DNA from: VGJV01 sp964646415
GTDB taxonomy: Bacteria; Patescibacteriota; Minisyncoccia; UBA6257; 2-01-FULL-56-20
Assembly: GCA_964646415.1 (NCBI GenBank)
Contig: CAZYEL010000002.1
Coordinates: 1 to 64,000 of the forward strand
Length of the DNA stretch: 64,000 nt
Reading direction: 5' to 3'
The position numbers and the translations under genes are program-made. Numbering within the stretch: position 1 is the stretch's first letter; each line of letters starts with the position of its first letter. The notes below the pieces were generated by a model. The model had not been told where the DNA came from. It saw only the letters and a list, made by a program, of their open reading frames with translations, and did not search any database. Of this stretch, positions 8,381 to 16,748 are shown in pieces.

Positions 8381-10006
8381 CTAGAGACCCGCGTTCAGCA
8401 TCACCCGGGTGCTCATGTCCAATGTACCCAATGCGGGAAGGCTGTGCGCGGTCTGATACCGCGTCACCCCTTCTTTGGTAAGCGAACCGTAAAAACCGGT
8501 TACGGGGCCGGAATAAAATCCCGTACGCGTGAGCCTGTTTTGGAGCGCCGTTACATCATCGCCATTTGAACCAAGAGAGAGGTCATACATGAACTGATAC
8601 CCAACGGTCTGCGCCGCCACGGGGACGTTTGGCGCACTCGCGGTAACTTTCGCCACAAGCTGCAACAGCGTGTTCTGCATGGTCTGGATTTCCGCCACAA
8701 GCTGCAACAGCTTGCTCTGCATGGACTGAAGGACCGCAAGCACCTCGGCATTCGTCGAAGCGGTCTGCGGAGCTGCCGCAACCACCGGCGCCGGTGCTGC
8801 GGGCGTAGGTACCGGCACGGGCGCCACCGGTGCAGCAGGAGCAGGAGCGGCAACTGGGGGAGCAGCGGCAGGACCGTTTATCACGGTGAAAAAGACGGTG
8901 GCACAGTTATTTGAATTCGACGCATCGCACACAGTGACGAATGCGGAGCCTGGAGCAACGCCGGTAAGCGTGAGCGTTCCCGCGTTCAAACTCGCCTTCA
9001 CCAGATTCGGGCTTGGATTGTTCCCAATGGTGTATTTCCCGGAAGCGCCCGAAACGGTTACCGGCGTATCCTGCCCCACCGTCACCGGCGGATTTGCCGC
9101 GCCAAACACAACCAAAGACTGGCTCGCGGCGGCGGCTGACGCGCTTACGCTCACGGAAAGCGTGCCGCACGAACTTGTTCCGGAAGAACACACGGTGACT
9201 ACCGCCGTCCCGCTCGTCGCGGGCGCATAGAGCGTGACAGTCGAACTGCTAAGCGTCGCCTGAACGACGGTTGGATTCGAATTCGAAGTAATGGCGTAAT
9301 TACCGGTCCCGCCCGAAACGGTTATGGGCAAAGTTTGCCCGGATGAAAGCGTGATATTGTTTTGGCTGAAAGAAACCGTTGCCACGCTCGCAGCCTGCAC
9401 CGAAATGCTCACAATCGTGCAGCTTGACGCAGTACCGACATAACAAAGCGTCGCCGACGACGAACCAATCTGGTTTCCGGTCACGGTAACCTGCGTTCCG
9501 TTCGCGAACACTGTCGCAATCGTGGGCAGAGAGTTCACCAGCAAATATACGCCGGTGGCACTCCCCTGCGAAATCACCGTCGTTGACTGCCCGACGCCAA
9601 TCGTAACACTGCTTTGGCTGAACGTCGGCGCGCCCGTGGGCGTGGCCGTCGAAGCCGCCGCACCGGAGGTCGGCCATGCCTGCACCGAGGACTGCTGCCC
9701 GTTCACGATAACGTACACCGAGCCGCCGGTGTTGATTGCGTAGGAAGATGCGCTCAAAGTCACCCCAAACGAACCGTTGGCGTTAGTACTCCCCAATGCG
9801 GTCGAAAAAGCTCCCGACCCGGTACCCACGTTGTAATAGAACATCACGCCCGCATTTGGGTCACCGGTGACGCTTATCTGCGCCGAATCGCCCCCCGCAC
9901 TCGCGAGCGAGAGTATCGGCACTGCCGCATATACACGGGGAACACCGAATACGCCAATAAGGGCGAGAAAAAGTACAACCTTCGGGAACAGAAATCTCTT
10001 AGACAT
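8381..10006 (-). CDS. Secreted Ig-like repeat protein with C-terminal peptidoglycan-binding domain
   Basis: The start is taken at the ATG at 10006, giving 541 residues; the 20-residue upstream extension is not signal-like. A signal peptide (about 1-28) ending VYAA is followed by several beta-rich Ser/Thr/Gly repeats of bacterial Ig-like type (about 30-380). Next come a Pro/Ala linker, a heptad-like segment (EVLAVLQSMQSKLLQL), and a PG_binding_1 domain (about 475-541, LGSNGDDVTALQNRL). It is probably a wall-bound surface protein. TATGCT at 10015-10020 in a TGnTATGCT context is 8 nt from the ATG. The gene is convergent with the zinc-ribbon gene. Confidence 0.8.
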   Translation of the reverse strand: MSKRFLFPKVVLFLALIGVFGVPRVYAAVPILSLASAGGDSAQISVTGDPNAGVMFYYNVGTGSGAFSTALGSTNANGSFGVTLSASSYAINTGGSVYVIVNGQQSSVQAWPTSGAAASTATPTGAPTFSQSSVTIGVGQSTTVISQGSATGVYLLVNSLPTIATVFANGTQVTVTGNQIGSSSATLCYVGTASSCTIVSISVQAASVATVSFSQNNITLSSGQTLPITVSGGTGNYAITSNSNPTVVQATLSSSTVTLYAPATSGTAVVTVCSSGTSSCGTLSVSVSASAAAASQSLVVFGAANPPVTVGQDTPVTVSGASGKYTIGNNPSPNLVKASLNAGTLTLTGVAPGSAFVTVCDASNSNNCATVFFTVINGPAAAPPVAAPAPAAPVAPVPVPTPAAPAPVVAAAPQTASTNAEVLAVLQSMQSKLLQLVAEIQTMQNTLLQLVAKVTASAPNVPVAAQTVGYQFMYDLSLGSNGDDVTALQNRLTRTGFYSGPVTGFYGSLTKEGVTRYQTAHSLPALGTLDMSTRVMLNAGL

Positions 10007-10096
10007 TACTTTGTAGCATACCATAAACAATCCGAGCGGGAAAATTGCGATTATTGCGCCGCACACCGCAGATATTGTATTACATCTCCTATAAAC

Positions 10097-10741
10097 ATGC
10101 AGCGGACAGTATCACTTTCAACAGCCGTTTTAATCGCCATCGTGGTGGGAATTATCTCCTACACGCTTGGCAGCGACTACGGGACGACGGGCACTCCCCG
10201 CGATTGCGAACCCTGCAACGGTTCGAGTGCGCAGATTCTCACCATCCGCCGCACCGATGCCATGCCGGACTTCACCGTGCACATTGACTCGGAGCAAACA
10301 AGCAGCTCCAAATTCATGGACTTTGCCATCACCAATCACTCATCCTCAACCACCTACGATATAAAAGTTTTTTACCTCTTCCCCGGCATCCGGAACGACC
10401 ACGCCCCGGCGTTTATACGAAACATCAACGTGTTCCACGACGCGACCCTCATCGCTCGCCTGGATGAGCTCCCTTATTCTTCCGCCCAGGTCTCCACATC
10501 GACGCCGCTCCTTATCCCGCCCGGCGCTTCGCAGAACTTCAGCATCTTCGGGCGCGTGGTCGGGTCGTATCCCACCTCCACCGCGCAGGTCGCGATAGGC
10601 AACATCTATGCGGTGCCAACGGGAGAAAGCTCAAGCACCTCGCCGGAAACCGTATATAAGGAAAGCAACGGCGTGCCGCTTGCGCCGCCCGCAAGCACAC
10701 CGGACGAATCGCTGGAATCGGCGGTATTCCTGATTCCGTAA
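10097..10741 (+). CDS. Membrane-anchored hypothetical protein
   Basis: The reading frame runs further upstream, but that part overlaps the signal-peptide gene on the other strand. The ATG at 10097 begins a clear N-terminal membrane anchor (STAVLIAIVVGIISYTLG). This gives 214 residues with one membrane segment and a beta-rich, Ser/Thr/Pro-rich domain facing outside. I recognise no family. It is divergent from the secreted Ig-like gene and shares its 90-bp control region, so the two may make related surface components. Confidence 0.65.
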   Translation: MQRTVSLSTAVLIAIVVGIISYTLGSDYGTTGTPRDCEPCNGSSAQILTIRRTDAMPDFTVHIDSEQTSSSKFMDFAITNHSSSTTYDIKVFYLFPGIRNDHAPAFIRNINVFHDATLIARLDELPYSSAQVSTSTPLLIPPGASQNFSIFGRVVGSYPTSTAQVAIGNIYAVPTGESSSTSPETVYKESNGVPLAPPASTPDESLESAVFLIP

Positions 10742-10799
10742 TCTTCGCCGATCAAACCTACGTCGCAAAGTGGCGCTCAGCTAAACGCTTTTTCGAGAG

Positions 10800-11591
10800 C
10801 TATATCGAACCAGCGCTCAGCTCCCAAAGAGTTTCATAAACTGCCCTCATACTTTCCGCAATGCTTGCGCTTCGGATAATAATGCCGTGTTCTTTGCTTT
10901 TGATAAGCGATATGATGCCAACACAATCAGCATAAATATCAATTTCGTTTTTGAAGTGGTACAGACCAGGGGATAGAAAACGCACAGTACGCAATTCTTG
11001 GCGGTTTCGTTCGGGAGAAAATTCCTTGATCGCTTTTTCAGTTTTAGGGATGATTCCCCGCGTGGGGATACCAAGATTTGTGCGGCGCTTCCAATAATTA
11101 TTCAAAAAGTTTTGGTCAAAACCAGATTCCAAAGATTCGATCGAAGCGAATGAAAGTATCTGATCGGGTTTTGTCTTCAACGTGTCATTCAAAACTTCTT
11201 TGATCCCGTCGACCCCTTCATAAAAAAGAATGGTTGGCTTTTCTTCGGCAGAAGAGAAATTGGCTTCAAATTCATGCTTGAACAACTCCGCTTTTTCAAT
11301 CATCTCCGCAACTTGTCCTTGTTTTAACTTCAGCTTGGCGACAATGTCCGAATACTCCGCCGGCACAAAGTATTTCGTACGATTGTTCTTTTTTGCTCGG
11401 ATTCTTACAAATCCTTTGCGTGAAAGTCGTTTTAGAGCCTCATACGCGGTAATTCTGTTGAGACCTGCCGCTTTGGCGACAGCGCTTGCCGAGCCAGAAC
11501 CCAACTCTAGCGCGGCAAGATAGACCGCCATTTCAGCGCCGTTTAACCCAAGTTCTATTAAAAAATGTTTGACTTCTGTTTTTATATCCAT
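10800..11591 (-). CDS. TrmB-family transcriptional regulator
   Basis: A 263-residue protein with an N-terminal winged helix (about 10-80; AVYLAALELGSGSASAVAKAAG, then RITAYEALKRLSRKGFV) as in the TrmB/sugar-sensing regulator family. A C-terminal sensor-like domain contains ILFYEGVDGIKEV and GIISLIKSKEHGIII. The ligand is unknown. A promoter fits directly upstream: TTGCAA at 11620-11625, 16 bp, TATACT at 11598-11603, with the ATG only 6 nt later, so the mRNA should be leaderless. Codon use is AT-richer than the flanking genes. Confidence 0.85.
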   Translation of the reverse strand: MDIKTEVKHFLIELGLNGAEMAVYLAALELGSGSASAVAKAAGLNRITAYEALKRLSRKGFVRIRAKKNNRTKYFVPAEYSDIVAKLKLKQGQVAEMIEKAELFKHEFEANFSSAEEKPTILFYEGVDGIKEVLNDTLKTKPDQILSFASIESLESGFDQNFLNNYWKRRTNLGIPTRGIIPKTEKAIKEFSPERNRQELRTVRFLSPGLYHFKNEIDIYADCVGIISLIKSKEHGIIIRSASIAESMRAVYETLWELSAGSI

Positions 11592-11597
11592 ATCTGT

Positions 11598-11625
11598 AGT
11601 ATAGAATTTACAACATTAATTGCAA
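11598..11625 (-). promoter_or_regulatory. Promoter of the TrmB-family gene
   Basis: On the minus strand, TTGCAA (11625-11620) and TATACT (11603-11598) are 16 bp apart. The ATG at 11591 coincides with the expected transcription start, so no leader is predicted. Confidence 0.6.
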
Positions 11626-11769
11626 GTCGCCACGTCAATAACCTTTATAGGTAAAGGAACTATGGTTATTCAGTGGATACTTCGGTAAGAAGTGTAAATC
11701 TTAATTTACCTAGTTTGGCTCATCGTATAAAACATGATTGGAACATTCAACAAACCAATATGACACGTT

Positions 11770-12378
11770 ATGAAAATTCTTGTTATTGAAGATAAAGATA
11801 AGCACCGCAAAGCCGCGCAGGAAACCCTAAGCGCTCACGAACTCACAGTCGTTTCATCTTTCGACGAAGGTATTAAGGCCTTGAATCGAAAAGTTGACTA
11901 CGAATTGCGGGAGCGGCTCGCCAAAGAGGTCGGTCTTGGAGATCTCCCCCAAACCGGCACCGATGCCAAGAAAGGTGCTTGGTTCAAACTCCGCAATGAG
12001 CTGAATGAACGCGCAAGCCAGCAACCCGACTTTGAGGTGGTGCTCGCCGACATGATGATGCCGATGAGCAGGGAAGGTGCCGCATCCAGCACATACCAGC
12101 GTGGTGTCGAGGTCCCGTACGGGTTCGTACTTGTTCTTGTAGCCGCACGGATGGGCGCCAAATACATCGCAATGGTGACGGATACGAATCATCATCACAG
12201 CGCGATGAGCGCATCTCTGGATCACCTTGGAAGCTGCTATTATAAAGGCGACGAGGAGCCATTCGAAATCAATGGGGCGAAGTGCCTGTTCCTGCACGCT
12301 CCATTCATCGAGGATGCCGCCAAAGATTGGGGTCGAGTGCTCAGACACCTTATCACTGGGTCCGACAAAGAGAAATAA
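11770..12378 (+). CDS. Receiver-like (CheY-fold) protein with an internal insertion
   Basis: A 202-residue protein. MKILVIEDKDKHRKAA matches strand 1 and the acidic pocket of response-regulator receivers, and VVLADMMMP matches the phospho-acceptor aspartate region. About 50 extra residues separate these two motifs (roughly residues 35-85), and the C-terminal half (KYIAMVTDTNHHH, CYYKGDEEPF) departs from typical receivers. No output domain and no kinase gene are nearby. It could be a single-domain signalling protein or a fold relative that is not phosphorylated. It is followed by a strong terminator. Confidence 0.6.
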   Translation: MKILVIEDKDKHRKAAQETLSAHELTVVSSFDEGIKALNRKVDYELRERLAKEVGLGDLPQTGTDAKKGAWFKLRNELNERASQQPDFEVVLADMMMPMSREGAASSTYQRGVEVPYGFVLVLVAARMGAKYIAMVTDTNHHHSAMSASLDHLGSCYYKGDEEPFEINGAKCLFLHAPFIEDAAKDWGRVLRHLITGSDKEK

Positions 12379-12394
12379 CTCCCAAGCATTACCC

Positions 12395-12427
12395 GAAAAC
12401 CTCACACATTTCATGTGTGAGGTTTTC
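12395..12427 (+). terminator. Rho-independent terminator after the receiver-like gene
   Basis: A 15-bp perfect stem (GAAAACCTCACACAT, loop TTC, complement) is followed by a T-rich stretch. It starts 16 bp after the stop at 12378. Confidence 0.8.
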
Positions 12428-12520
12428 AATTTTCTGGCATCACCTTCCTCACACTTCGCGTGCATACACCATCGCCTAAGTCTGATAAGATAAGCCATGT
12501 AAAGGGAAATATCTCACTTT

Positions 12521-13483
12521 ATGCTTATTGATGACGTAACAATCACGGTTGTTTCCGGCAACGGCGGGAGAGGCGCCGTCGCGTTCAACAAAAATATGAT
12601 GAGTCTGGGCCCCGCCGGCGGCTCCGGCGGGAATGGCGGAAGCGTCTATGCGGAAGGTATTCCGGACATCGGCGCCTTGCGGCAGTTCCGCCACAAAAAA
12701 GAATTTGCCGCGATGAACGGCGGAGAGGGCAGAAGCCAATTCCGGGACGGACGCGACGGCGACGACCTTACTCTTAAAATGCCGGTGGGAACCGCCATCC
12801 ATAGCCTCGACACCGAGGAAACCGTCGAAGTAACGAAGGTCGGCGAGCGGATACTCCTCGCGCAGGGCGGCCACGGAGGCAAAGGCAACTTTCAATATAG
12901 GTCATCCACGAATACTTCGCCCCGAGAGTTCCAGAACGGATTCCCGGGCGAGAATCTTACGCTCCGGTTTGAATTGAAACTTATTGCGGACGTGGGATTC
13001 GTGGGACTTCCGAACGCCGGGAAATCGAGCTTTTTGAACGAGCTCACCAACGCGAAAGCCAGGGTGGCGAATTATCCCTTCACCACGCTCGAACCGAATC
13101 TCGGCGCATATTACGAACTCATTCTTGCGGATATCCCAGGGCTGATTGAGGGCTCCTCCTCGGGCAAGGGACTTGGGGTAAAATTCCTGCGCCACATTGA
13201 GCGCACACGGATTCTCTTCCACCTCGTTTCCGCCGAATCCCCCGCTCCCGCCGATGATTACCGGATTGTCCGGAAAGAACTGGATACTTATGCAAAAGCG
13301 CTTGTCGAAAAACCGGAGTATCTTTTCCTTTCTAAAAGCGATTGCGTACCCCCTGCGGAACTGAAGAAAAAGCTTGCAACACTGAAGAAAATTAATCCCA
13401 AGGTGATCGCCATCTCCATCCACGACGAAGCAAGCATCATAAAAATCCAGAAAATCCTGAATACTCTGAAAACGGCAAAGTAG
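12521..13483 (+). CDS. obg: Obg family GTPase
   Basis: A 320-residue protein with a Gly-rich Obg fold (about 1-158; GNGGRGAVAF, GPAGGSGGNGGSV) and a G domain (about 159-320). Visible motifs are GLPNAGKSS (P-loop), DIPGLIEG (G3) and LSKSD as the G4 motif. Obg proteins bind the 50S subunit and couple GTP level to ribosome assembly. The protein ends right after the G domain, so the C-terminal OCT extension of many Obg proteins is absent. Confidence 0.95.
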   Translation: MLIDDVTITVVSGNGGRGAVAFNKNMMSLGPAGGSGGNGGSVYAEGIPDIGALRQFRHKKEFAAMNGGEGRSQFRDGRDGDDLTLKMPVGTAIHSLDTEETVEVTKVGERILLAQGGHGGKGNFQYRSSTNTSPREFQNGFPGENLTLRFELKLIADVGFVGLPNAGKSSFLNELTNAKARVANYPFTTLEPNLGAYYELILADIPGLIEGSSSGKGLGVKFLRHIERTRILFHLVSAESPAPADDYRIVRKELDTYAKALVEKPEYLFLSKSDCVPPAELKKKLATLKKINPKVIAISIHDEASIIKIQKILNTLKTAK

Positions 13484-13530
13484 TCCAAAGATTGCACAAT
13501 CATTCCCTAGAATTACCCCTGAAGAAGCCG

Positions 13531-13536
13531 TATACT
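13531..13536 (+). promoter_or_regulatory. -10 box giving a leaderless HIT-gene transcript
   Basis: TATACT at 13531-13536 is 6 nt from the ATG at 13543, which places transcription start at or next to the start codon. Confidence 0.5.
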
Positions 13537-13542
13537 TCACGC

Positions 13543-13893
13543 ATGGGAACATTGCGCACCGACGAACTTGAAAAGACCTACGCGGCATACCGGAACCGCG
13601 GCGAGCTGGAGAATGATTGCAAGTTGTGCGGGAAACCTCCGCGTCAGACTTTCCAACACTGGAAAATTGTGCAGAATGATTTCCCCTACGACAAAATCGC
13701 GTCGGTGCACCACATGATTGTTCCGCTACGACACATGTCAGAATCGGAACTCTCACCGGAAGAAACGGAGGAACTGCGCGAATTGAAAAGCAGCTACTTA
13801 AACGAGCACTACGAGTTCATTATCGAGCCCGTGCAGCGAAAAAAAACTATTCCCAACCACTTTCATCTGCATCTGATTGTCGCGAAGGATTAG
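13543..13893 (+). CDS. HIT-family protein
   Basis: A 116-residue protein. The C-terminal HFHLHLIV is the His-x-His-x-His motif of the histidine triad superfamily (nucleotide hydrolases and transferases), and CKLCGK near residue 28 is a possible zinc site. The frame is open 17 codons further upstream, but the ATG at 13543 has a well-placed -10 box. It sits 5 bp before a DMT transporter gene. The nucleotide substrate is unknown. Confidence 0.8.
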   Translation: MGTLRTDELEKTYAAYRNRGELENDCKLCGKPPRQTFQHWKIVQNDFPYDKIASVHHMIVPLRHMSESELSPEETEELRELKSSYLNEHYEFIIEPVQRKKTIPNHFHLHLIVAKD

Positions 13894-13898
13894 AACCC

Positions 13899-14828
13899 AT
13901 GAAAAGAAACTACGGACCATATCTCATATTCCTCGCGGCGATGCTCTGGGCAACGGACGCGCCATTCCGCGTACACCTCACGAAAGAGTTAAGCAGCAAC
14001 TTCATTGTCCTCGCGGAGCACTTCGTGGATGTTCTTATCGTCCTGCCACTCCTCTTCCTCCACCGCGCCGCACTGAAAAAACTCTCCGCGCGGCAGTGGT
14101 GCGCGGTTGTAGTTATCGCCGTGGGCGGAAGCGCGCTTGCCTCCGTCGCCTTCACGCAGGCGTTCCACTATGTAAATCCCTCCGTAGCAATCCTCCTTCA
14201 GAAGCTCCAGCCGCTTATCGCCATCGGGCTTGCCGCGGGCCTGCTTAAAGAGCGCATCGGCAAATACTTTTGGGGCTGGGCGGCGCTCGCCCTCTTCGGG
14301 GCGTACATCATCTCTTTCCCCAACCTGAAACCGGAACTCTTCCCCGGCGAACAATTTAATCCGAACACGGCAGGCGTGGGACTGGCGCTCCTCGCGGCGC
14401 TTCTCTGGGGCGCCTCGACGGTTCTGGGAAGATACGTCCTCCGCAACGCCGACTTCAAAGTAATGACCTCGCTCCGATTCGTCCTTGCCTTTGTGTTCCT
14501 CTTGATTCTGAACTTCTGGCAGGAGTCTTTCCCCGCGGCAGCCCAGATTTCCGCAAAGGATATATTCTACATCGCCGTTATCGCCATCACCTCCGGCGTG
14601 GTATCGCTCTTTATTTACTACCGCGGACTTTCGACCACCAAAGCTTCCGTCGCAACCCTTGCGGAGCTTGGATTCCCCATGGCTGCGGTGCTCGTGAACT
14701 GGTTCTTTATCGCCGACGCGACACTTTCGCAAATGCAACTCCTCGGCATGGCGCTTCTGCTTTTCGCCATTTACAAACTGGCGCGCGGAAATTCGACCGA
14801 AGTGAATCCACCGACAGCTTCGGCGTAG
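13899..14828 (+). CDS. EamA/DMT-family transporter
   Basis: A 309-residue protein with about ten hydrophobic segments in two EamA repeats (about 5-140 and 160-300), ending in a short polar tail. The second repeat contains LALLAALLWGASTVLGRY, typical for the drug/metabolite transporter superfamily. Members usually export amino acids, nucleotides or other metabolites; the substrate here is unknown. It is cotranscribed with the HIT gene (5 bp) and the methyltransferase gene (2 bp). Confidence 0.9.
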   Translation: MKRNYGPYLIFLAAMLWATDAPFRVHLTKELSSNFIVLAEHFVDVLIVLPLLFLHRAALKKLSARQWCAVVVIAVGGSALASVAFTQAFHYVNPSVAILLQKLQPLIAIGLAAGLLKERIGKYFWGWAALALFGAYIISFPNLKPELFPGEQFNPNTAGVGLALLAALLWGASTVLGRYVLRNADFKVMTSLRFVLAFVFLLILNFWQESFPAAAQISAKDIFYIAVIAITSGVVSLFIYYRGLSTTKASVATLAELGFPMAAVLVNWFFIADATLSQMQLLGMALLLFAIYKLARGNSTEVNPPTASA

Positions 14829-14830
14829 GC

Positions 14831-15556
14831 ATGGAGGATGGAAGAACTTACATGCCCATCACGCACGACGAGCAGCGGGAAAAATGGAACGAGGAGCACC
14901 GTACGCCATTCGCCCTTAAGCAAATGGATGTGCAAACGGCTTCGAGAGGCGTGAGGCTCTTTTTGGAATTTCTTCAGAGAAAAGATGCGCATAATCTGAT
15001 TGGTCTTGAGATGGGTTGCGGCAAGGGACGCAATGTCATTGGTCTCGCGAGGGAAAACATCGTTACGAAAATGTACGGCTTCGACTTTTCCGACGTTGCC
15101 ATCGGTGAAGCCCGACGGCGGGCGGAAGAAGAAAAGGTATCAAGCAAAGTCCAATTTGACGTAATGGATGCCACGCAAACCTGGAAATATGAATCCGACT
15201 TCTTTGATTTTGGCATTGACTGCTTCGCCTCAACCGATATTGAAAGCATGGAGGGTAGAAAGTTCGCGGTCGGCGAAATGCGGCGAGTGTTGAAACCAAG
15301 CGGGTACTTCCTCGTATACGTAATGTCTACCGACGACGAATACCACAAAATGATGGCGGTTAAATCCCCCGCTGATGAAGCGAATGCATTCTACAACGAA
15401 GTAAATGGTAAATTTGAGAAATCCTTCTCCAAAGAGGAACTCGATGCGATGTATAAGAACTTTAAGCTTATTGAGTCAAAAAGGATTGAGAAAGCCACGA
15501 AGTTCTTCGAAAAATCCTACAACTGCAAACTTCACTGGAGGGTTTATAAAAAGTAG
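14831..15556 (+). CDS. Class I SAM-dependent methyltransferase
   Basis: A 241-residue Rossmann methyltransferase. GLEMGCGKGRNV (about residues 58-70) is the SAM-binding motif I, GFDFSDVAI the acidic loop binding the ribose, and DFGIDCFAST the motif-IV region. A second in-frame ATG at 14852 could also serve as start. Substrate is not readable from the sequence. It directly follows the DMT transporter gene. Confidence 0.85.
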   Translation: MEDGRTYMPITHDEQREKWNEEHRTPFALKQMDVQTASRGVRLFLEFLQRKDAHNLIGLEMGCGKGRNVIGLARENIVTKMYGFDFSDVAIGEARRRAEEEKVSSKVQFDVMDATQTWKYESDFFDFGIDCFASTDIESMEGRKFAVGEMRRVLKPSGYFLVYVMSTDDEYHKMMAVKSPADEANAFYNEVNGKFEKSFSKEELDAMYKNFKLIESKRIEKATKFFEKSYNCKLHWRVYKK

Positions 15557-15569
15557 CGTTGCATAGGGG

Positions 15570-15575
15570 TATAAT
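15570..15575 (+). promoter_or_regulatory. -10 box of the membrane-protein gene, leaderless type
   Basis: A perfect TATAAT at 15570-15575 lies 6 nt before the ATG at 15582. Confidence 0.55.
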
Positions 15576-15581
15576 GGTCAT

Positions 15582-16748
15582 ATGACCCTCGCACTCACCG
15601 TTATTCGCTGGATTTTGGGAGTCGTGTGCGCCCTCTTTCTTGCCGCGCTGGTGCTCGTTACCGTGGGAATCGGCGTCCCTGCAACAAAACTCGCAAGCTC
15701 CGATTATGCGAAGCAAGTCCTCACCGCAAGCGGCATTTATGAACGGGCATCCGATATCGGAGTGGACTTTGTTCTCGTCAAAGTCCGCGCGACCGCCCAA
15801 GGCGCAGCCGCCCCGGGCGACGTGAAATCAATGAGCCGCAGGCTCGTGGACGGATCCGAACTCCGGCGCGAAGTGCATGACCTCTTCCCTCCCGAGTGGA
15901 TACGGGCGCAGGCGGAAGCGAATATTGAAGGACTCTATTGGTACCTTCGGGGCGGTCCCGCCTTTACACCCGTGCTTGATGTCGCCGGCCGGGAACGCGC
16001 CGCGCAGCAATCACTCGGTGGAATATTCAAGGGGAAAATCAATGGGCTCCCCGCATGCGCATCGGGCGTCGCGGGCGACATGAACCGCCTCGACATTTTT
16101 TCCACAACCTGCTGGCCCGCAAACCTCAAGAAAGCGGAGGCGCATGCGAAAATCGATGACGCACTCAAAGATGCGCCCATCCTGAAGAGCGGCCAGCTGA
16201 ACCTCGAAAATCCCGACGCGAAGGTCCTCGCGAATATCGAGCCCGTCCGCCGCGCCTACAAGGTTGCCGCTTCCCTCCCCCCGCTCCTCGTCTCTCTCAT
16301 TGCGCTTCTTTTCGCTCTTTCCTTCTTTCTTATCCCGGGAAAAATCCCGAAAATCGCCGTACCCGCAGGCATCTTGGGCGCGACCGGCCTCGTTCTTTCC
16401 GGTGCCGCACTTCTCTTCCGTACGCAATTCGGAAACGTCTGGGGCACTTTTGCCGAACCGCGGCTCGTGTCCCATGCGCCGTGGCTAAACGACGCGCTTG
16501 AAACCCTCGCTTCTGCCGCCATGCATGGCATGACCGGAGGATATTTACTCTGGGGCTTTTTCGCGATTGTGCTCGGAGCGCTGTTCCTCCTTACGCTCCA
16601 TTATCCCGCCGCACTGAAAGCAGTCACCGTGGCGATTGCGATTATGGGCATTGCGGGCGTAATCGGCACCGCCGCATTCGGCATAAGCATACAAAACCGC
16701 ATTGCCGCGCTCCGGGAAAATACAAGCTTATCCCTTCCGGCGAGATAA
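15582..16748 (+). CDS. Membrane protein of unknown function
   Basis: A 388-residue protein. It has one N-terminal membrane segment (about 8-30), a 200-residue domain likely outside the membrane, and three or four C-terminal segments (about 225-365) separated by short loops. The outer domain is rich in charged residues and contains a few cysteines (LPACASG, FSTTCWP). No family is recognised. The last 21 bp overlap the 3' end of the convergent enolase gene. Confidence 0.7.
   Translation: MTLALTVIRWILGVVCALFLAALVLVTVGIGVPATKLASSDYAKQVLTASGIYERASDIGVDFVLVKVRATAQGAAAPGDVKSMSRRLVDGSELRREVHDLFPPEWIRAQAEANIEGLYWYLRGGPAFTPVLDVAGRERAAQQSLGGIFKGKINGLPACASGVAGDMNRLDIFSTTCWPANLKKAEAHAKIDDALKDAPILKSGQLNLENPDAKVLANIEPVRRAYKVAASLPPLLVSLIALLFALSFFLIPGKIPKIAVPAGILGATGLVLSGAALLFRTQFGNVWGTFAEPRLVSHAPWLNDALETLASAAMHGMTGGYLLWGFFAIVLGALFLLTLHYPAALKAVTVAIAIMGIAGVIGTAAFGISIQNRIAALRENTSLSLPAR

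Noticed and set aside
9614..10096. N-terminal extension of the anchored protein at 10097
   Set aside because: It overlaps the coding part and signal peptide of the divergent secreted protein and is Arg-rich shadow sequence; the ATG at 10097 begins a proper membrane anchor.
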